A stretch of 24,514 bases of DNA from F23-B02 sp963613665 (GTDB lineage Bacteria > Bacillota > Clostridia > Oscillospirales > Oscillospiraceae). The stretch is taken from assembly GCA_963613665.1 (NCBI GenBank), contig CAVEAL010000027.1, positions 1 to 24,514 of the forward strand. Direction: 5' to 3'. Under the pieces are notes generated by a model. That model was not told where the DNA came from. It did no database searches and worked only from the letters and a program-made list of their open reading frames with translations. A program made the translations under genes and the position numbers. This document shows, in pieces, positions 7,501-14,800 of the stretch; position 1 is the stretch's first letter; every line of letters begins with the position of its first letter.

Positions 7501-8036
7501 CGGCTCAGATAGCCGCAGGTCAGGCGGAGCTTGACGCAGCCGGAGCGCAGCTCAGTGCGGGACGCGCGACGCTCGACAGCAACAAAACAAAATTGGCGCA
7601 GGAGCTCAGCGAGCTCGAAAGCTACGGCGGCGATCTCGAGCGCCTTGAGCGCGGCATAGCCATACTCATGCGCAATGACGAGATAGCCTCACGCGCAGGA
7701 GATAATGCCTCCTATGCCGATATCTGCTCTGTTGCAGAGGATCACTGCAATAACGATATCAGCCGTGCCGAGCGCGAAAATAAGCTCCGTACCGTCATCT
7801 GCGCTCTGACCTTCGCTTCTGCGCTGATAATCACGGTCTGCGCGCTGCTTTATAAGCGGCAGTCTATGGGCATTGCGGTGATCTCGGCGCTGTCGGCGGT
7901 CATTTCCGGCGGCTGTGCGCTTGCGGCGGCCATACTCGGGATATCTCCGGTCCTGCCGATTGCGGCGCTGGCGCTGATGCTCATGACGATCCTGTTTGCG
8001 GAAATTTATTTGAAAAGGAGTATAGATCATGAGTAA
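4503..8036 (+). CDS. MMPL/RND-family membrane transporter with C-terminal coiled-coil hairpin
   Basis: A 1177-residue RND-superfamily export protein of the MMPL/HAE-2 type. Membrane segment 1 is at about 17-38, with an outer loop after it. The first helix bundle at about 155-315 holds the helix-4 motif SVDYAIIF (Asp225). A second loop and second bundle (about 575-745) hold NVDYAIVV (Asp649). These aspartates are expected in the proton relay. After the last MMPL helix and one further helix (about 760-785) comes an addition. Coiled-coil repeats (LEQGQAQYNAG onward) run about 837-894, then a KIKPIY linker (895-900). A second repeat arm covers about 961-1040. Three more membrane segments follow at about 1096-1171. 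Typical MMPL proteins of about 700-750 residues lack this tail. The start is ATG with AGAAGGA upstream. Substrate unknown; lipid, fatty acid or amphiphile export is the family expectation. Confidence 0.9.
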   Translation: MAKMNTPLHRFAEFVVSKYKLFFIIFAALCVFSVFAMGWTEVENDVAAYLPDSYEAKQGLDIMDEEFKTYGSAKILLEDIDETRVAEISGEISAVEGVESCEYSLNDSGSALFKVTLNSLEGEGEETVNELRDMFDGANAYIYSEEGNSISDQITGEVRGLIAIIAVILLLVLTFTSSTYAEVPILLATFLAAAIINKGTNFLLGRISFISDSVTIILQLAMSVDYAIIFCNRYKQAHKTMPVREAVVESLAKSVVVISSSSLTTIAGLFAMTFMEYGIGLDLGVALIKAIVMSLLSVFLFMPGLLLTMGGLMDKTQHRSFVPRISAVGSFAYKARRVVPVLFAAVLVFAYIGSQNVNYAYSETKLETVKKSDNKIAENEIYAQFGDETTLAVVVPNGDYDSEAALISALSEIDGVKSVTGVAGIEAMGGYKLSDKVTYSQFAALAGVDSTSAQALFALYAAENGEADAAAGSLSSYEAPIIKLFLFLNEKVDDGTVTLTEAQSELVSSLSRQLSFATDQLEGEHYDRLVLTLGVVDDGDETFELLDRLHAVVAQYYPDESYLVGNAMTAYSFKETFTQDNVMVSMMSIVMVMLVLLFTFSSVGMPLLLTLVIQGSIWINFGLTVFTGENVLFMVYLIASAIQMGCNVDYAIVVASHYNEERAKNLKPREAMINAMNLAFPTIITSGTALISAGLLIGARVSSGSVAGMGRFVGIGSIITVVLVMFVLPAMLIFGDGLIRKTEFHIRAAEPHRLVRRVSAWALAVSVAFAMVVSPWVLFAGKGDYDQRVSDDESIIQSACELKELAVSLGAQKEKYDETKLGFAESVVTDNVGQTQLEQGQAQYNAGASRLEAARAQYAEGQKKLEQGRADYAAGQEKLETAKAQYAEGEAKLEKIKPIYSMVQPAYQLYLDMKAQYDEARANGQYARAALLWPSVEAQKLVYENQIAGTGYSIESIVQQYEDGQKQLAEGAVQIEAAEQQLAEAAQQLEDGQRQLDEAAAQIAAGQAELDAAGAQLSAGRATLDSNKTKLAQELSELESYGGDLERLERGIAILMRNDEIASRAGDNASYADICSVAEDHCNNDISRAERENKLRTVICALTFASALIITVCALLYKRQSMGIAVISALSAVISGGCALAAAILGISPVLPIAALALMLMTILFAEIYLKRSIDHE

Positions 8037-8520
8037 AAAAGCATTGAATGTAAGCATCCTTATCCTGTCGGCGGCGCTCATCTTCGGTTCGGCGTTCGGC
8101 TTTTACAATACCGAGCTTGAACGCACGCACGCCGTGAGCGAAAACAGCTCGTACATCTATTGCGCCGAGCGTACGCTCGAGCTTGCGGATGCAGCCGGAG
8201 TGTCGGACGAAAAGCCCGCCTCTCATGCGGCGGATACAAGCGGCATGTCGAAAATGCAGGCCGATCTCACATGGCTTGCAGAGTATGACAGTACCCTCAG
8301 CTGCCTTGACCGCGCCTACGCTGAGCTCGGCACATCGCCCGCCATGGACGGAGCGGACAGCTATGCCGCTGCCTGCTCGGCCGCGATAAGCTACCATCAG
8401 GCGCAGCTTGATGACATAAACGGCAGGGCAAATGCCCTCAACGCCGTCTGTGCTGCGGTGTTCATCCTCGGCCTTGCCGGAGCTGCATGGGCAGCGCTGC
8501 GCCTGACAAAAGAAAAGTAA
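8029..8520 (+). CDS. Small two-helix membrane protein, partner of the MMPL transporter
   Basis: I do not recognise the family. The 163-residue protein has a membrane segment at about 6-26 and another at about 137-157, with a polar, Ala-rich segment of about 110 residues between them that is probably outside the membrane. Its start overlaps the last 8 nt of the transporter gene (ATG within its final codons) and AAGGAG lies 8 nt upstream, so translation is probably coupled. A terminator follows 27 nt after the stop. The gene order suggests an accessory subunit of the transporter; no catalytic motif is visible. Confidence 0.8.
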   Translation: MSKKALNVSILILSAALIFGSAFGFYNTELERTHAVSENSSYIYCAERTLELADAAGVSDEKPASHAADTSGMSKMQADLTWLAEYDSTLSCLDRAYAELGTSPAMDGADSYAAACSAAISYHQAQLDDINGRANALNAVCAAVFILGLAGAAWAALRLTKEK

Positions 8521-8546
8521 AAACCGCAGACCTTTTTGACATGCTG

Positions 8547-8584
8547 AAAGCCGCTTGATTTCGACGAGAAATCAAGCGGCTTTT
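8547..8584 (+). terminator. Terminator of the MMPL operon, probably bidirectional
   Basis: A perfect 16-bp stem (8547-8562 with 8568-8583, loop GACGA) is followed by TTTTCT. It lies between convergent genes and the A-run on the left arm gives a short T-run on the minus strand, so it may also stop the LacI gene. The remaining interval 8585-8689 shows no gene. Confidence 0.88.
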
Positions 8585-8689
8585 CTGTTGAAGCGGGTGA
8601 TTTTATGATATGGGAAGACTTACCGGCTATGATCTTGGGCGACAGTTCTCGGAAAGTATGCAGCATCCGGTTCAATTCATTTTACATAT

Positions 8690-9769
8690 CTATGTGTCGC
8701 TTCGGTGCTGCGATGCGCCTGATTTGATTATCCTGCGCTTTAGCTCAATGAATTTCAGAGTCTGCTCGTGCGTGGGGATAGGGGAGGACTCGCGGTATAT
8801 CATCTCCGGCTCGATGAGTATCGAATCAGGCTCGCTCAGCCTTCCGGTCGCCAGCCCGACGGCAACTCTGATGGCCCGCTGCGAGGCTTCGGCGATCTTC
8901 ATATCCACAACCGTTATCGACGGACTGCATTTTGCGAAAAAAGGCGCATAGCTCGTGCCGGTCGTTATGATGTCGATATCTCTGCCGACCACCGCGCCGG
9001 CTTCATTAAACGCTCTGACCATACCGAATGCCGCAGTGTCATAAACGCTCATTATGACACGCGGCAATTTTTTTGTGCCCATGAGCTTGTGTCCTATCTC
9101 ATAGCCGTCATCAGCACCGTTGTTGCAGTAGAGCACCTTCGTGTCGATGTTTATGCCGTAGCTGCGGCAGACATCGTATATCGCCTGACTTCTTCTGTTC
9201 ATGCCGAGGTGCGGGATGACGTTGCGTACAAGGACGATATCGTCCCCGCCGCGGGCGATCGCCTGCTCGGCAACGAGGCGTCCTACCTTGCCGTAGTCGA
9301 CGCCCACGCAGCAGTAGCTTTCCAGCTGACGGTTCACGATGACTGCCGGTATACGCGGCCGGTTTTTCTCAAGCGCCTGTATATCCGCCGTGTTGGGCGA
9401 GTAAATGACCGCAACGTCGAAATTTTTCCCGTTCCAGAGAATATCCGCGTTGCCCAGGGCGTTGTACTCGTAGGGATGTATGCTTATGTCAACGGGCTCT
9501 GTCTCAAATTGCAGAGCAAGATTTATCCCCTCGACGATGTTGGGGATCATCGTTTCAAGATTTTTCGCCGGCCAGAAGCAGCCGATGCGGATATTTTTGT
9601 GCTTATGCCCGGACTTGCGGACCTTATATTCAAGCTCTATTGCCGCAGCCTTTATCTCCTCCTGCATTTCGCGCGATATCCGGCGCTTATCTCCCTGCCC
9701 ATTGAGAACATAGGAGACCGCGGCCGTCGAAACTCCGCATTTTTTCGCTATATCGGATAAAGTAGCCAT
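8690..9769 (-). CDS. LacI-family transcriptional regulator
   Basis: A 359-residue regulator. The LacI helix-turn-helix opens the protein (TLSDIAKKCGVSTAAVSYVLNG, residues 3-24, with the hinge helix near 44-58). A periplasmic-binding-protein-like effector domain follows at about 60-345, ending in VVDMKIAEASQRAIRVAV. AAGGAGA lies 7 nt before the ATG. It is divergent from the HMG-CoA lyase operon, with several TTAAGC half-sites between them, so it most likely represses that operon and perhaps itself. The hinge region keeps ISREMQEEIKAAAIEL in the usual place. The inducer is unknown; a substrate or CoA-free intermediate of the operon is the natural candidate. Confidence 0.93.
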   Translation of the reverse strand: MATLSDIAKKCGVSTAAVSYVLNGQGDKRRISREMQEEIKAAAIELEYKVRKSGHKHKNIRIGCFWPAKNLETMIPNIVEGINLALQFETEPVDISIHPYEYNALGNADILWNGKNFDVAVIYSPNTADIQALEKNRPRIPAVIVNRQLESYCCVGVDYGKVGRLVAEQAIARGGDDIVLVRNVIPHLGMNRRSQAIYDVCRSYGINIDTKVLYCNNGADDGYEIGHKLMGTKKLPRVIMSVYDTAAFGMVRAFNEAGAVVGRDIDIITTGTSYAPFFAKCSPSITVVDMKIAEASQRAIRVAVGLATGRLSEPDSILIEPEMIYRESSPIPTHEQTLKFIELKRRIIKSGASQHRSDT

Positions 9770-9805
9770 TTCCGTCTCTCCTTAAGTTATCGCAATGCCT
9801 TATTC

Positions 9806-9835
9806 ATATTACTATTTAACCGCTTATTAAGTCAA
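9806..9835 (-). promoter_or_regulatory. Predicted promoter of the LacI gene
   Basis: On the minus strand TTGACT (9835-9830), 18 bp, TAATAT (9811-9806). The spacer contains GCTTAttAAG-like sequence (9822-9831), related to the half-sites near the divergent promoter, which fits autoregulation. Confidence 0.55.
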
Positions 9836-9850
9836 TAGTAAAAACATAAA

Positions 9851-10027
9851 TTAAGCACAAAAATCAGGTTGCAAAAGCTTAAAATCAAAATATTAAGCAG
9901 CCCTTTGTGAGATGTGTCAAATTCTACGGCGGTATATTTAACATACTCAACAAAGATAAAATAAATTATTGACAATATTTTTGCTTAAAATTACATTAAA
10001 ACCAGTTAAATAATGCACATTAAGCAA
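9851..10027. promoter_or_regulatory. Cluster of TTAAGC half-sites (candidate LacI operators)
   Basis: TTAAGCA occurs at 9851-9857 and 9893-9899, and GCTTAA at 9877-9882. TTGCTTAA lies at 9981-9988 inside the promoter spacer, and its exact complement TTAAGCAA at 10020-10027 just before the ribosome binding site. GCTTAA-N10-TTAAGC (9877-9898) is a 22-bp dyad. Multiple sites bracketing the promoter suggest repression with looping; binding is inferred. Confidence 0.5.
9969..9997 (+). promoter_or_regulatory. Predicted promoter of the HMG-CoA lyase operon
   Basis: A perfect TTGACA (9969-9974), 17 bp, TACATT (9992-9997). The spacer holds TTGCTTAA, so a bound repressor would cover the promoter. Confidence 0.6.
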
Positions 10028-10039
10028 AGGAGGACAATT

Positions 10040-10942
10040 GTGACCAAGAAGATAACCGTGCTTGAGTGCGGGCCGAGAGACGGCTGGCAGAACCTGAAGG
10101 AGATAGTCCCTACGGGAACAAAACTCGAGCTCATTGACGATATGCTTGCCTGCGGACTGTCAACGATAGAGGTGACCTCGTTCGTGAGCCCGAAGGCGAT
10201 ACCGCAGATGGCGGATGCCGCCGCGGTAGCAGAATACTGCGTCAGCAAATATTCGGACAGGACGCTCTATGCGCTGGTACCGAATTACAGGGGCGCACAG
10301 AACGCCGCCGCAGCGGGAATAAGTCACATAACCTATGTGATATCGCTCAGCCAGACGCACAACAAGGCAAACATAAACCGCACCCACGAGCAGTCGTTTG
10401 AAGAGCTCGCAAAAATAATAGAGGATTTCCCCGATATGAAAATAAGCATCGGGATGGCCACGAGCTTCGGCTGTCCCTTTGAGGGAATACCCAAGATAAG
10501 CGACGTTGCCGGCTTCGCAAAGCGCATATGCGATGCAGGGGTCAAGTCCATCTACCTTGCCGACACGATAGGCATCGCCGACCCGCGTCAGGTGCGCGAG
10601 ACGATATCCGCCGTGCGCAGCGCCGTTCCGGAATGTCAGCTGCAGGTGCATATCCATGATACCCGCGGCATGGGCATGGTGAACACTCTGGCGGCGATAG
10701 AGAGCGGCGTTGATATCGTGCAGTCCACTCTCGGCGGCCTCGGCGGCTGCCCCTTCGCACCGGGGGCCTCCGGAAACCTTGCGACCGAGGATCTTGTGTA
10801 TATGCTCGAACGCATGGGCTATGAAACCGGTATTGATTTTGAAAAGCTGCTGGCGGTCTCCAAAAAGCAGAAGGAGCTCATAAAAAACGGGATCTACAGC
10901 GGACACCAGATGAATATATCAGCGAAAAGCAAGTGCTATTGA
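10040..10942 (+). CDS. Hydroxymethylglutaryl-CoA lyase (HMGL family)
   Basis: Cleaves (S)-3-hydroxy-3-methylglutaryl-CoA, or a close analogue, to acetyl-CoA and acetoacetate; a cytoplasmic TIM-barrel enzyme using a divalent metal. Visible signatures are GPRDGWQN (Arg13-Asp14) and the metal-binding His204-x-His206-Asp (VHIHDTRG). The family signature GLGGCPFAPGASGN follows, with the catalytic-loop Cys237, then ATEDLVYML. The length of 300 residues matches the bacterial and mitochondrial enzymes. I chose GTG at 10040 because AAAGGAGG lies 6 nt upstream; the ATG at 10013 precedes that site and adds non-homologous residues. It is first in the operon under the LacI regulator and 19 nt before the CoA-transferase. 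Trp replaces the usual Leu in the DGLQ motif, which may hint at a related substrate such as another 3-hydroxy-3-alkylglutaryl-CoA. Confidence 0.92.
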   Translation: MTKKITVLECGPRDGWQNLKEIVPTGTKLELIDDMLACGLSTIEVTSFVSPKAIPQMADAAAVAEYCVSKYSDRTLYALVPNYRGAQNAAAAGISHITYVISLSQTHNKANINRTHEQSFEELAKIIEDFPDMKISIGMATSFGCPFEGIPKISDVAGFAKRICDAGVKSIYLADTIGIADPRQVRETISAVRSAVPECQLQVHIHDTRGMGMVNTLAAIESGVDIVQSTLGGLGGCPFAPGASGNLATEDLVYMLERMGYETGIDFEKLLAVSKKQKELIKNGIYSGHQMNISAKSKCY

Positions 10943-10961
10943 TAATAAGGAGTTGATTTGT

Positions 10962-12149
10962 ATGGATGCACTTGAAGACCTTGTAGTGCTCGATCTGACG
11001 CGTGTTCTGGCCGGACCCTACTGCACCATGATGCTCGCCGACTTCGGAGCAAAGGTCATAAAGATCGAGGTTCCCGTCAAGGGCGACGACACCCGTGCGA
11101 TGGGGCCGTTCAAGAACGGATCGAGCCTCTACTACGCGAACGTCAACCGCAACAAGCAGGGCGTAACGCTCAATCTCAAATCTGCCGCGGGAAAGAAAAT
11201 GTTCCTCGAGATGGTCAAGAAGGCAGATGTGGTGGTCGAAAACTACCGTCCCGGCGTTATGGACAGGCTCGGCCTCGGCTACGACGTGCTCAGGCAGGAA
11301 AACGAGCGCATAATCTATGCCGCCGTCTCCGGCTTCGGCAGCTACGGCAGGTTCCACAGCCGCCCGGGCTACGACATAATCGCGCAGTCATACGGCGGCC
11401 TGATGAGCATCACCGGCGAAGCGGGCGGACATCCGCTGCGCGTCGGCAATGCTATGGGAGACATTCTCGGCGGAATGAATCTCACGATCGGCATACTTGC
11501 CGCGGTGCACGCAAGGCAGCTCAGCGGAAAGGGGCAGAGAGTGGACGTTTCACTTGTTGACAGCGTCGTTTCCTCACTCGAAACGGGAACGCAGCGCTAT
11601 TTTGCCTCCGGCGAGGAGCCGGAGCTCATCGGCAACCGCTATGCCGCGGCCTATCCTTACGATTCCTTCGAGGCCTCCGACGGTCATTTTGTCATCGGCT
11701 GTGCAAACGACAAGCTCTTCAGGCTTCTGTGCGAAGCCATCGGCAGGGAAGACCTGCTGACAGACGAGCGCTTTTCCACCAATGTTCTCAGATGCGAGAA
11801 CCACGCCGCGCTCAAGCCGGAGATAGAAAAGTGGAGCTCCGTGCGCACGATCGACGAGTGCTTTGAGATAATAAACAAGGCCGGTGTGCCGGTGTCGCCG
11901 ATAAACGGGCTCAGGCGAGTAACGACCGATCCGCACATCGTCAATGACCGCGAGATGTTTGTCAGCATCAGGCATTCGGAGATCGGCGATATGCAGGTAA
12001 ACGGCAATCCTGTCAAGCTGCTGGATACCATGCCGAAGATCAAAACTCCCGCACCGACGCTCGGACAGGATAACGAGCAGGTCTACGGCAAGCTTCTGGG
12101 CCTCAGCCCGGCCGAGCTTGAAAAGCTCAAAAACGAAGGAACAATATAA
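10962..12149 (+). CDS. Class III CoA-transferase (CaiB/BaiF family)
   Basis: Moves CoA from a donor such as succinyl-CoA or acetyl-CoA to a free carboxylic acid through an aspartyl-CoA anhydride. The 395 residues match the family. Visible motifs are VLDLTRVLAGPYCTMMLADFGAKVIKIE in the N-terminal Rossmann part (within 8-36), then KADVVVENYRPGVMDRLGLGYD. Catalytic Asp167 lies in GDILGG, followed by GKGQRVDVSL. AAGGAG lies 9 nt before ATG 10962; a TTG at 10953 is inside that spacing and was not used. Human SUGCT of this family activates glutarate and 3-hydroxy-3-methylglutarate, and the neighbouring lyase would consume HMG-CoA. The acceptor acid is therefore probably HMG or a related branched dicarboxylate. 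The exact pair cannot be read from sequence. Confidence 0.93.
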   Translation: MDALEDLVVLDLTRVLAGPYCTMMLADFGAKVIKIEVPVKGDDTRAMGPFKNGSSLYYANVNRNKQGVTLNLKSAAGKKMFLEMVKKADVVVENYRPGVMDRLGLGYDVLRQENERIIYAAVSGFGSYGRFHSRPGYDIIAQSYGGLMSITGEAGGHPLRVGNAMGDILGGMNLTIGILAAVHARQLSGKGQRVDVSLVDSVVSSLETGTQRYFASGEEPELIGNRYAAAYPYDSFEASDGHFVIGCANDKLFRLLCEAIGREDLLTDERFSTNVLRCENHAALKPEIEKWSSVRTIDECFEIINKAGVPVSPINGLRRVTTDPHIVNDREMFVSIRHSEIGDMQVNGNPVKLLDTMPKIKTPAPTLGQDNEQVYGKLLGLSPAELEKLKNEGTI

Positions 12150-12238
12150 AAACCGGTAGTTTATTGCGGAAGCGTGCCGCATAACAGTGTAAACGTGTTC
12201 TCGGGCACAAAAAAATTATTATACGAGGAGATATATGT

Positions 12239-13705
12239 ATGAAGAAAGAAACATCAAAAAACATACAGATCATACTTGCGCTCTTTATTATGTTCGTGGC
12301 AGGGTATATAATACCGCCATGGGGTCCCGTAACAAGAATGGGTGTACAGTATCTGTGCATAATGATCGGATGGATTTATCTGAGCATTCTGACCGGCGGC
12401 CTGCTCCTGTCCTCCGTTCTGAGCCTTACGGCATGCGTTATACCCGGCTACTATACGGCAAGCACGATAGTTCAGGCTACTCTCGGCAACAGCATTACCA
12501 TTTTGATCATATTCATTTTCATAATGGTGTATATTTTTCAGAAGACAGACACAGGCGAATTTCTTGTCAGATGGTTCCTTTCGCGCAAGATAGTTAACGG
12601 ACGCCCCTATCTGTTTACGGCATTTTACTTTCTTGCAGTCATCGTAATAGGCGCAGTTATCGGCTCCTTCGGCATAATATTGCTTGCAATCGCTATACTC
12701 ACAGCAATATCAGAGGTGTCCGGCATGGATATAAAAGACGACTACTTCCGTTTCCTTCTGCTTTCGACAGTCGCATTGTCGGGAACGACTGAGGTGTTCT
12801 TCCCGTTCAAGCCGTATGCGGCTCTCTATATGAGCATATTCGACAACGCACTCAGCAGCATTGGCACGGCCTGCGACGGCAATACATGGCTTATAACCTC
12901 GATAATCATTGCGGTACTCTCCTTCATCATCCTTATGCTGCTTGCCAGATTTGTGTTTAAATTCGATATGACCAAGATGAAAGCTCTTGACGTATCGATC
13001 CTGCAAACCGAAAAGTTCAAAAAGATGAACGCAAAGCAGGTAATAGTCCTGATCTCGGTTATCCTCACTTTCTTCTATCCGTTCTTCCTCATGCTGATCC
13101 CCGAAACGAGCGGAGCTTATGCGTTTTTCAGCGGCATCGGACAGTATCTGTTTATGGGCTTTGTCGTTTGCATTCTCTGCCTTGTCAAGGTTAAAGGCGA
13201 GAATATAGCAGAGATAAATGACGTTTTCAAAAATGGTACTAACTGGCAGATAATATTTGCAGTCGGCGCGGTTATCGCTATAGGCGGTGCAATGTCGGCA
13301 GAAGACAGCGGCGTTGCCGCATGGCTTCTGAGCATTTTCCAGGGGCTGTTCGGAGATATGAGCATTGTCTCAATGGTTATAATCGTCAGCATACTCGGCT
13401 GCGTGATCACGCAGTTTTTCTCAAACTCAGCAACGGCGATACTGTTCCTGTCCGCGCTGGCGCCCATGGCGGTGGTTCTGTATCAGCAGGGCATAAATGT
13501 TTCCGTGTTCCCGTGCATTATCGGAATAGGCACTCTGACTGCCTGCCTGCTGCCTTCGGGCTCCGGCCAGTCGGCGATCATGCTCGGTACTGATATATTT
13601 GCGGAAGACGGTCAGACGTGGGCACTCTCAAAGGGACTGCTGATTTTTGCGGGAATAACGGTTGCAGTGACCGCTGCGGGCATTGTAAGCATTCTTGTTC
13701 TGTAA
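12239..13705 (+). CDS. SLC13/ion-transporter-superfamily permease, probable dicarboxylate importer
   Basis: A very hydrophobic 488-residue integral membrane protein with about 11-13 membrane segments and no signal peptide beyond the first helix. The arrangement fits the ion-transporter superfamily (SLC13/DASS, CitM, ArsB-like). Two inverted halves each carry a re-entrant loop region: one near ALSGTTEVFFPFKPYA (about residues 179-194), the other near QFFSNSATAILFLSAL (about 392-407). The second of these resembles the SNT-type cation/carboxylate motif. GAGGAG lies 8 nt before the ATG. It follows the CoA-transferase by 89 nt without a clear terminator (only a small GCGG/CCGC hairpin) and precedes the hydrolase by 21 nt. 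In this context it probably brings in the acid that the CoA-transferase activates, with Na+ or H+. Confidence 0.78.
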   Translation: MKKETSKNIQIILALFIMFVAGYIIPPWGPVTRMGVQYLCIMIGWIYLSILTGGLLLSSVLSLTACVIPGYYTASTIVQATLGNSITILIIFIFIMVYIFQKTDTGEFLVRWFLSRKIVNGRPYLFTAFYFLAVIVIGAVIGSFGIILLAIAILTAISEVSGMDIKDDYFRFLLLSTVALSGTTEVFFPFKPYAALYMSIFDNALSSIGTACDGNTWLITSIIIAVLSFIILMLLARFVFKFDMTKMKALDVSILQTEKFKKMNAKQVIVLISVILTFFYPFFLMLIPETSGAYAFFSGIGQYLFMGFVVCILCLVKVKGENIAEINDVFKNGTNWQIIFAVGAVIAIGGAMSAEDSGVAAWLLSIFQGLFGDMSIVSMVIIVSILGCVITQFFSNSATAILFLSALAPMAVVLYQQGINVSVFPCIIGIGTLTACLLPSGSGQSAIMLGTDIFAEDGQTWALSKGLLIFAGITVAVTAAGIVSILVL

Positions 13706-13726
13706 AACCGAAAGGCGGACGAAATA

Positions 13727-14698
13727 ATGAATGACGGTATTATAAAAGTGAAAAACAGGGGCAGCTTCCATGTCGGAGGCGAGAAGATGAAGCTCGAAAA
13801 TGTACCCATTGAAGACTTCCCGTATATGGGAGGCAAGTTTACCTTCCATTCCGACCCCAACGGAACTCATTGGGTAAAGCAGATGTATGTTCAGTACACC
13901 GACCTTGCCGAGCCGGTCTCACCTTACCCCGTACTCATGTGGCATGGCGGCGGACTTACCGGTGTTACATATGAGACTACGCCTGACGGACGCGAGGGCT
14001 GGGACACGCTGTTCCTTCGCCGAGGTTACAGTGTCTATGTTTCCGACGCCGTCGAGCGCGGACGTGCAGGCTGGGCCAAGTTTCCCGAAATAAATCCGAC
14101 GCCGCCCATATTCCATACTTATGAGGCAAGATGGCTCAATCTGAAAATGGGTGAGACATATCCGGTGCCTTATGAGGGACAGAGATTCCCCACCGATTGC
14201 TATGACCAGCTTATGATGCAGAGCGTACCGAGATGGCTTACATCGGATGAATGGACGGCGGATGCATATATAGCGTATCTTGAGAGGCTTCGGAAGTCTG
14301 TTCCCGGCGTTATAATAGTGGTTCACAGTCAGGGTAGTCTGTATGCGCTGAAAGCGGCGCAGAGGTTTCCGGATTTCATAAAGGGTATCGTTTTTGTCGA
14401 GAACATCGGTCTGCCGAATGCCGATGACGATATAAGCTGTTTTGAGAGAATACCTGTCATGTATCTCTACGGCGACTTTATGAGCGATGAGTATAAGGTC
14501 GTGCATCCTTGGGTGAATGCAGTAAGGGATAACGAGGAGCGGTACAGACGGCAGCTTGACGGGATAGGCGCGGATTACACATGGCTTCGCCTGCCGGATA
14601 TCGGCATCAAGGGGAATTCACACATGCTGATGATGGATAACAATAACGATCAGATCGCGGATATTATCTGTGACTGGATAAAAGATCATGTAAAATAA
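13727..14698 (+). CDS. Alpha/beta-hydrolase, probable esterase
   Basis: A 323-residue cytoplasmic alpha/beta-fold hydrolase. HGGG (in LMWHGGGLTG, about 73-76) can form the oxyanion hole. The likely triad is Ser201 (VVHSQGS), Asp250 (YLYGDF) and His299 (GNSHMLM). No signal peptide is seen. Start choice: ATG 13727 has a modest AAAGGCGG, while an internal ATG at 13787 has a better GGAGG 7 nt upstream. I kept 13727 because the early segment RGSFHVGGEKMKLE resembles the GSF-xVGGE opening of this esterase family. It is last in the operon with the lyase, transferase and permease, so it may free the carboxylic acid from an ester or lactone. Substrate unknown. Confidence 0.85.
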   Translation: MNDGIIKVKNRGSFHVGGEKMKLENVPIEDFPYMGGKFTFHSDPNGTHWVKQMYVQYTDLAEPVSPYPVLMWHGGGLTGVTYETTPDGREGWDTLFLRRGYSVYVSDAVERGRAGWAKFPEINPTPPIFHTYEARWLNLKMGETYPVPYEGQRFPTDCYDQLMMQSVPRWLTSDEWTADAYIAYLERLRKSVPGVIIVVHSQGSLYALKAAQRFPDFIKGIVFVENIGLPNADDDISCFERIPVMYLYGDFMSDEYKVVHPWVNAVRDNEERYRRQLDGIGADYTWLRLPDIGIKGNSHMLMMDNNNDQIADIICDWIKDHVK

Positions 14699-14707
14699 CT
14701 AAAGCCA

Positions 14708-14736
14708 AGCGGCCTCCGGTATGACCGGAGGCCGCT
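14708..14736 (+). terminator. Strong hairpin after the hydrolase operon
   Basis: A perfect 13-bp GC-rich stem (14708-14720 with 14724-14736) with a 3-nt ATG loop. No T-run follows on either strand, so as an intrinsic terminator it is weak, but it lies 10 nt after the stop codon between convergent genes. RNA 3'-end protection is another possibility. Confidence 0.6.
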
Positions 14737-14744
14737 GAGACTGT

Positions 14745-14787
14745 CAAAAAAACGGACGAAGAAGCATCCAAACGGTGTTTCTTCGTC
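14745..14787 (-). terminator. Terminator of the GntR gene
   Basis: A 12-bp stem (GACGAAGAAGCA 14755-14766 with 14776-14787, one wobble) lies 14 nt beyond the stop codon of the minus-strand gene. On that strand it is followed by CGTTTTTTTG. Confidence 0.85.
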
Positions 14788-14800
14788 TTTGCGTATTCTA

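Noticed and set aside
12150..12238. A separate promoter and terminator between CoA-transferase and permease
   Set aside because: The only hairpin is 5 bp without a T-run, and the TATTAT-like sequence would start transcription inside the ribosome binding site. The genes are kept in one operon.
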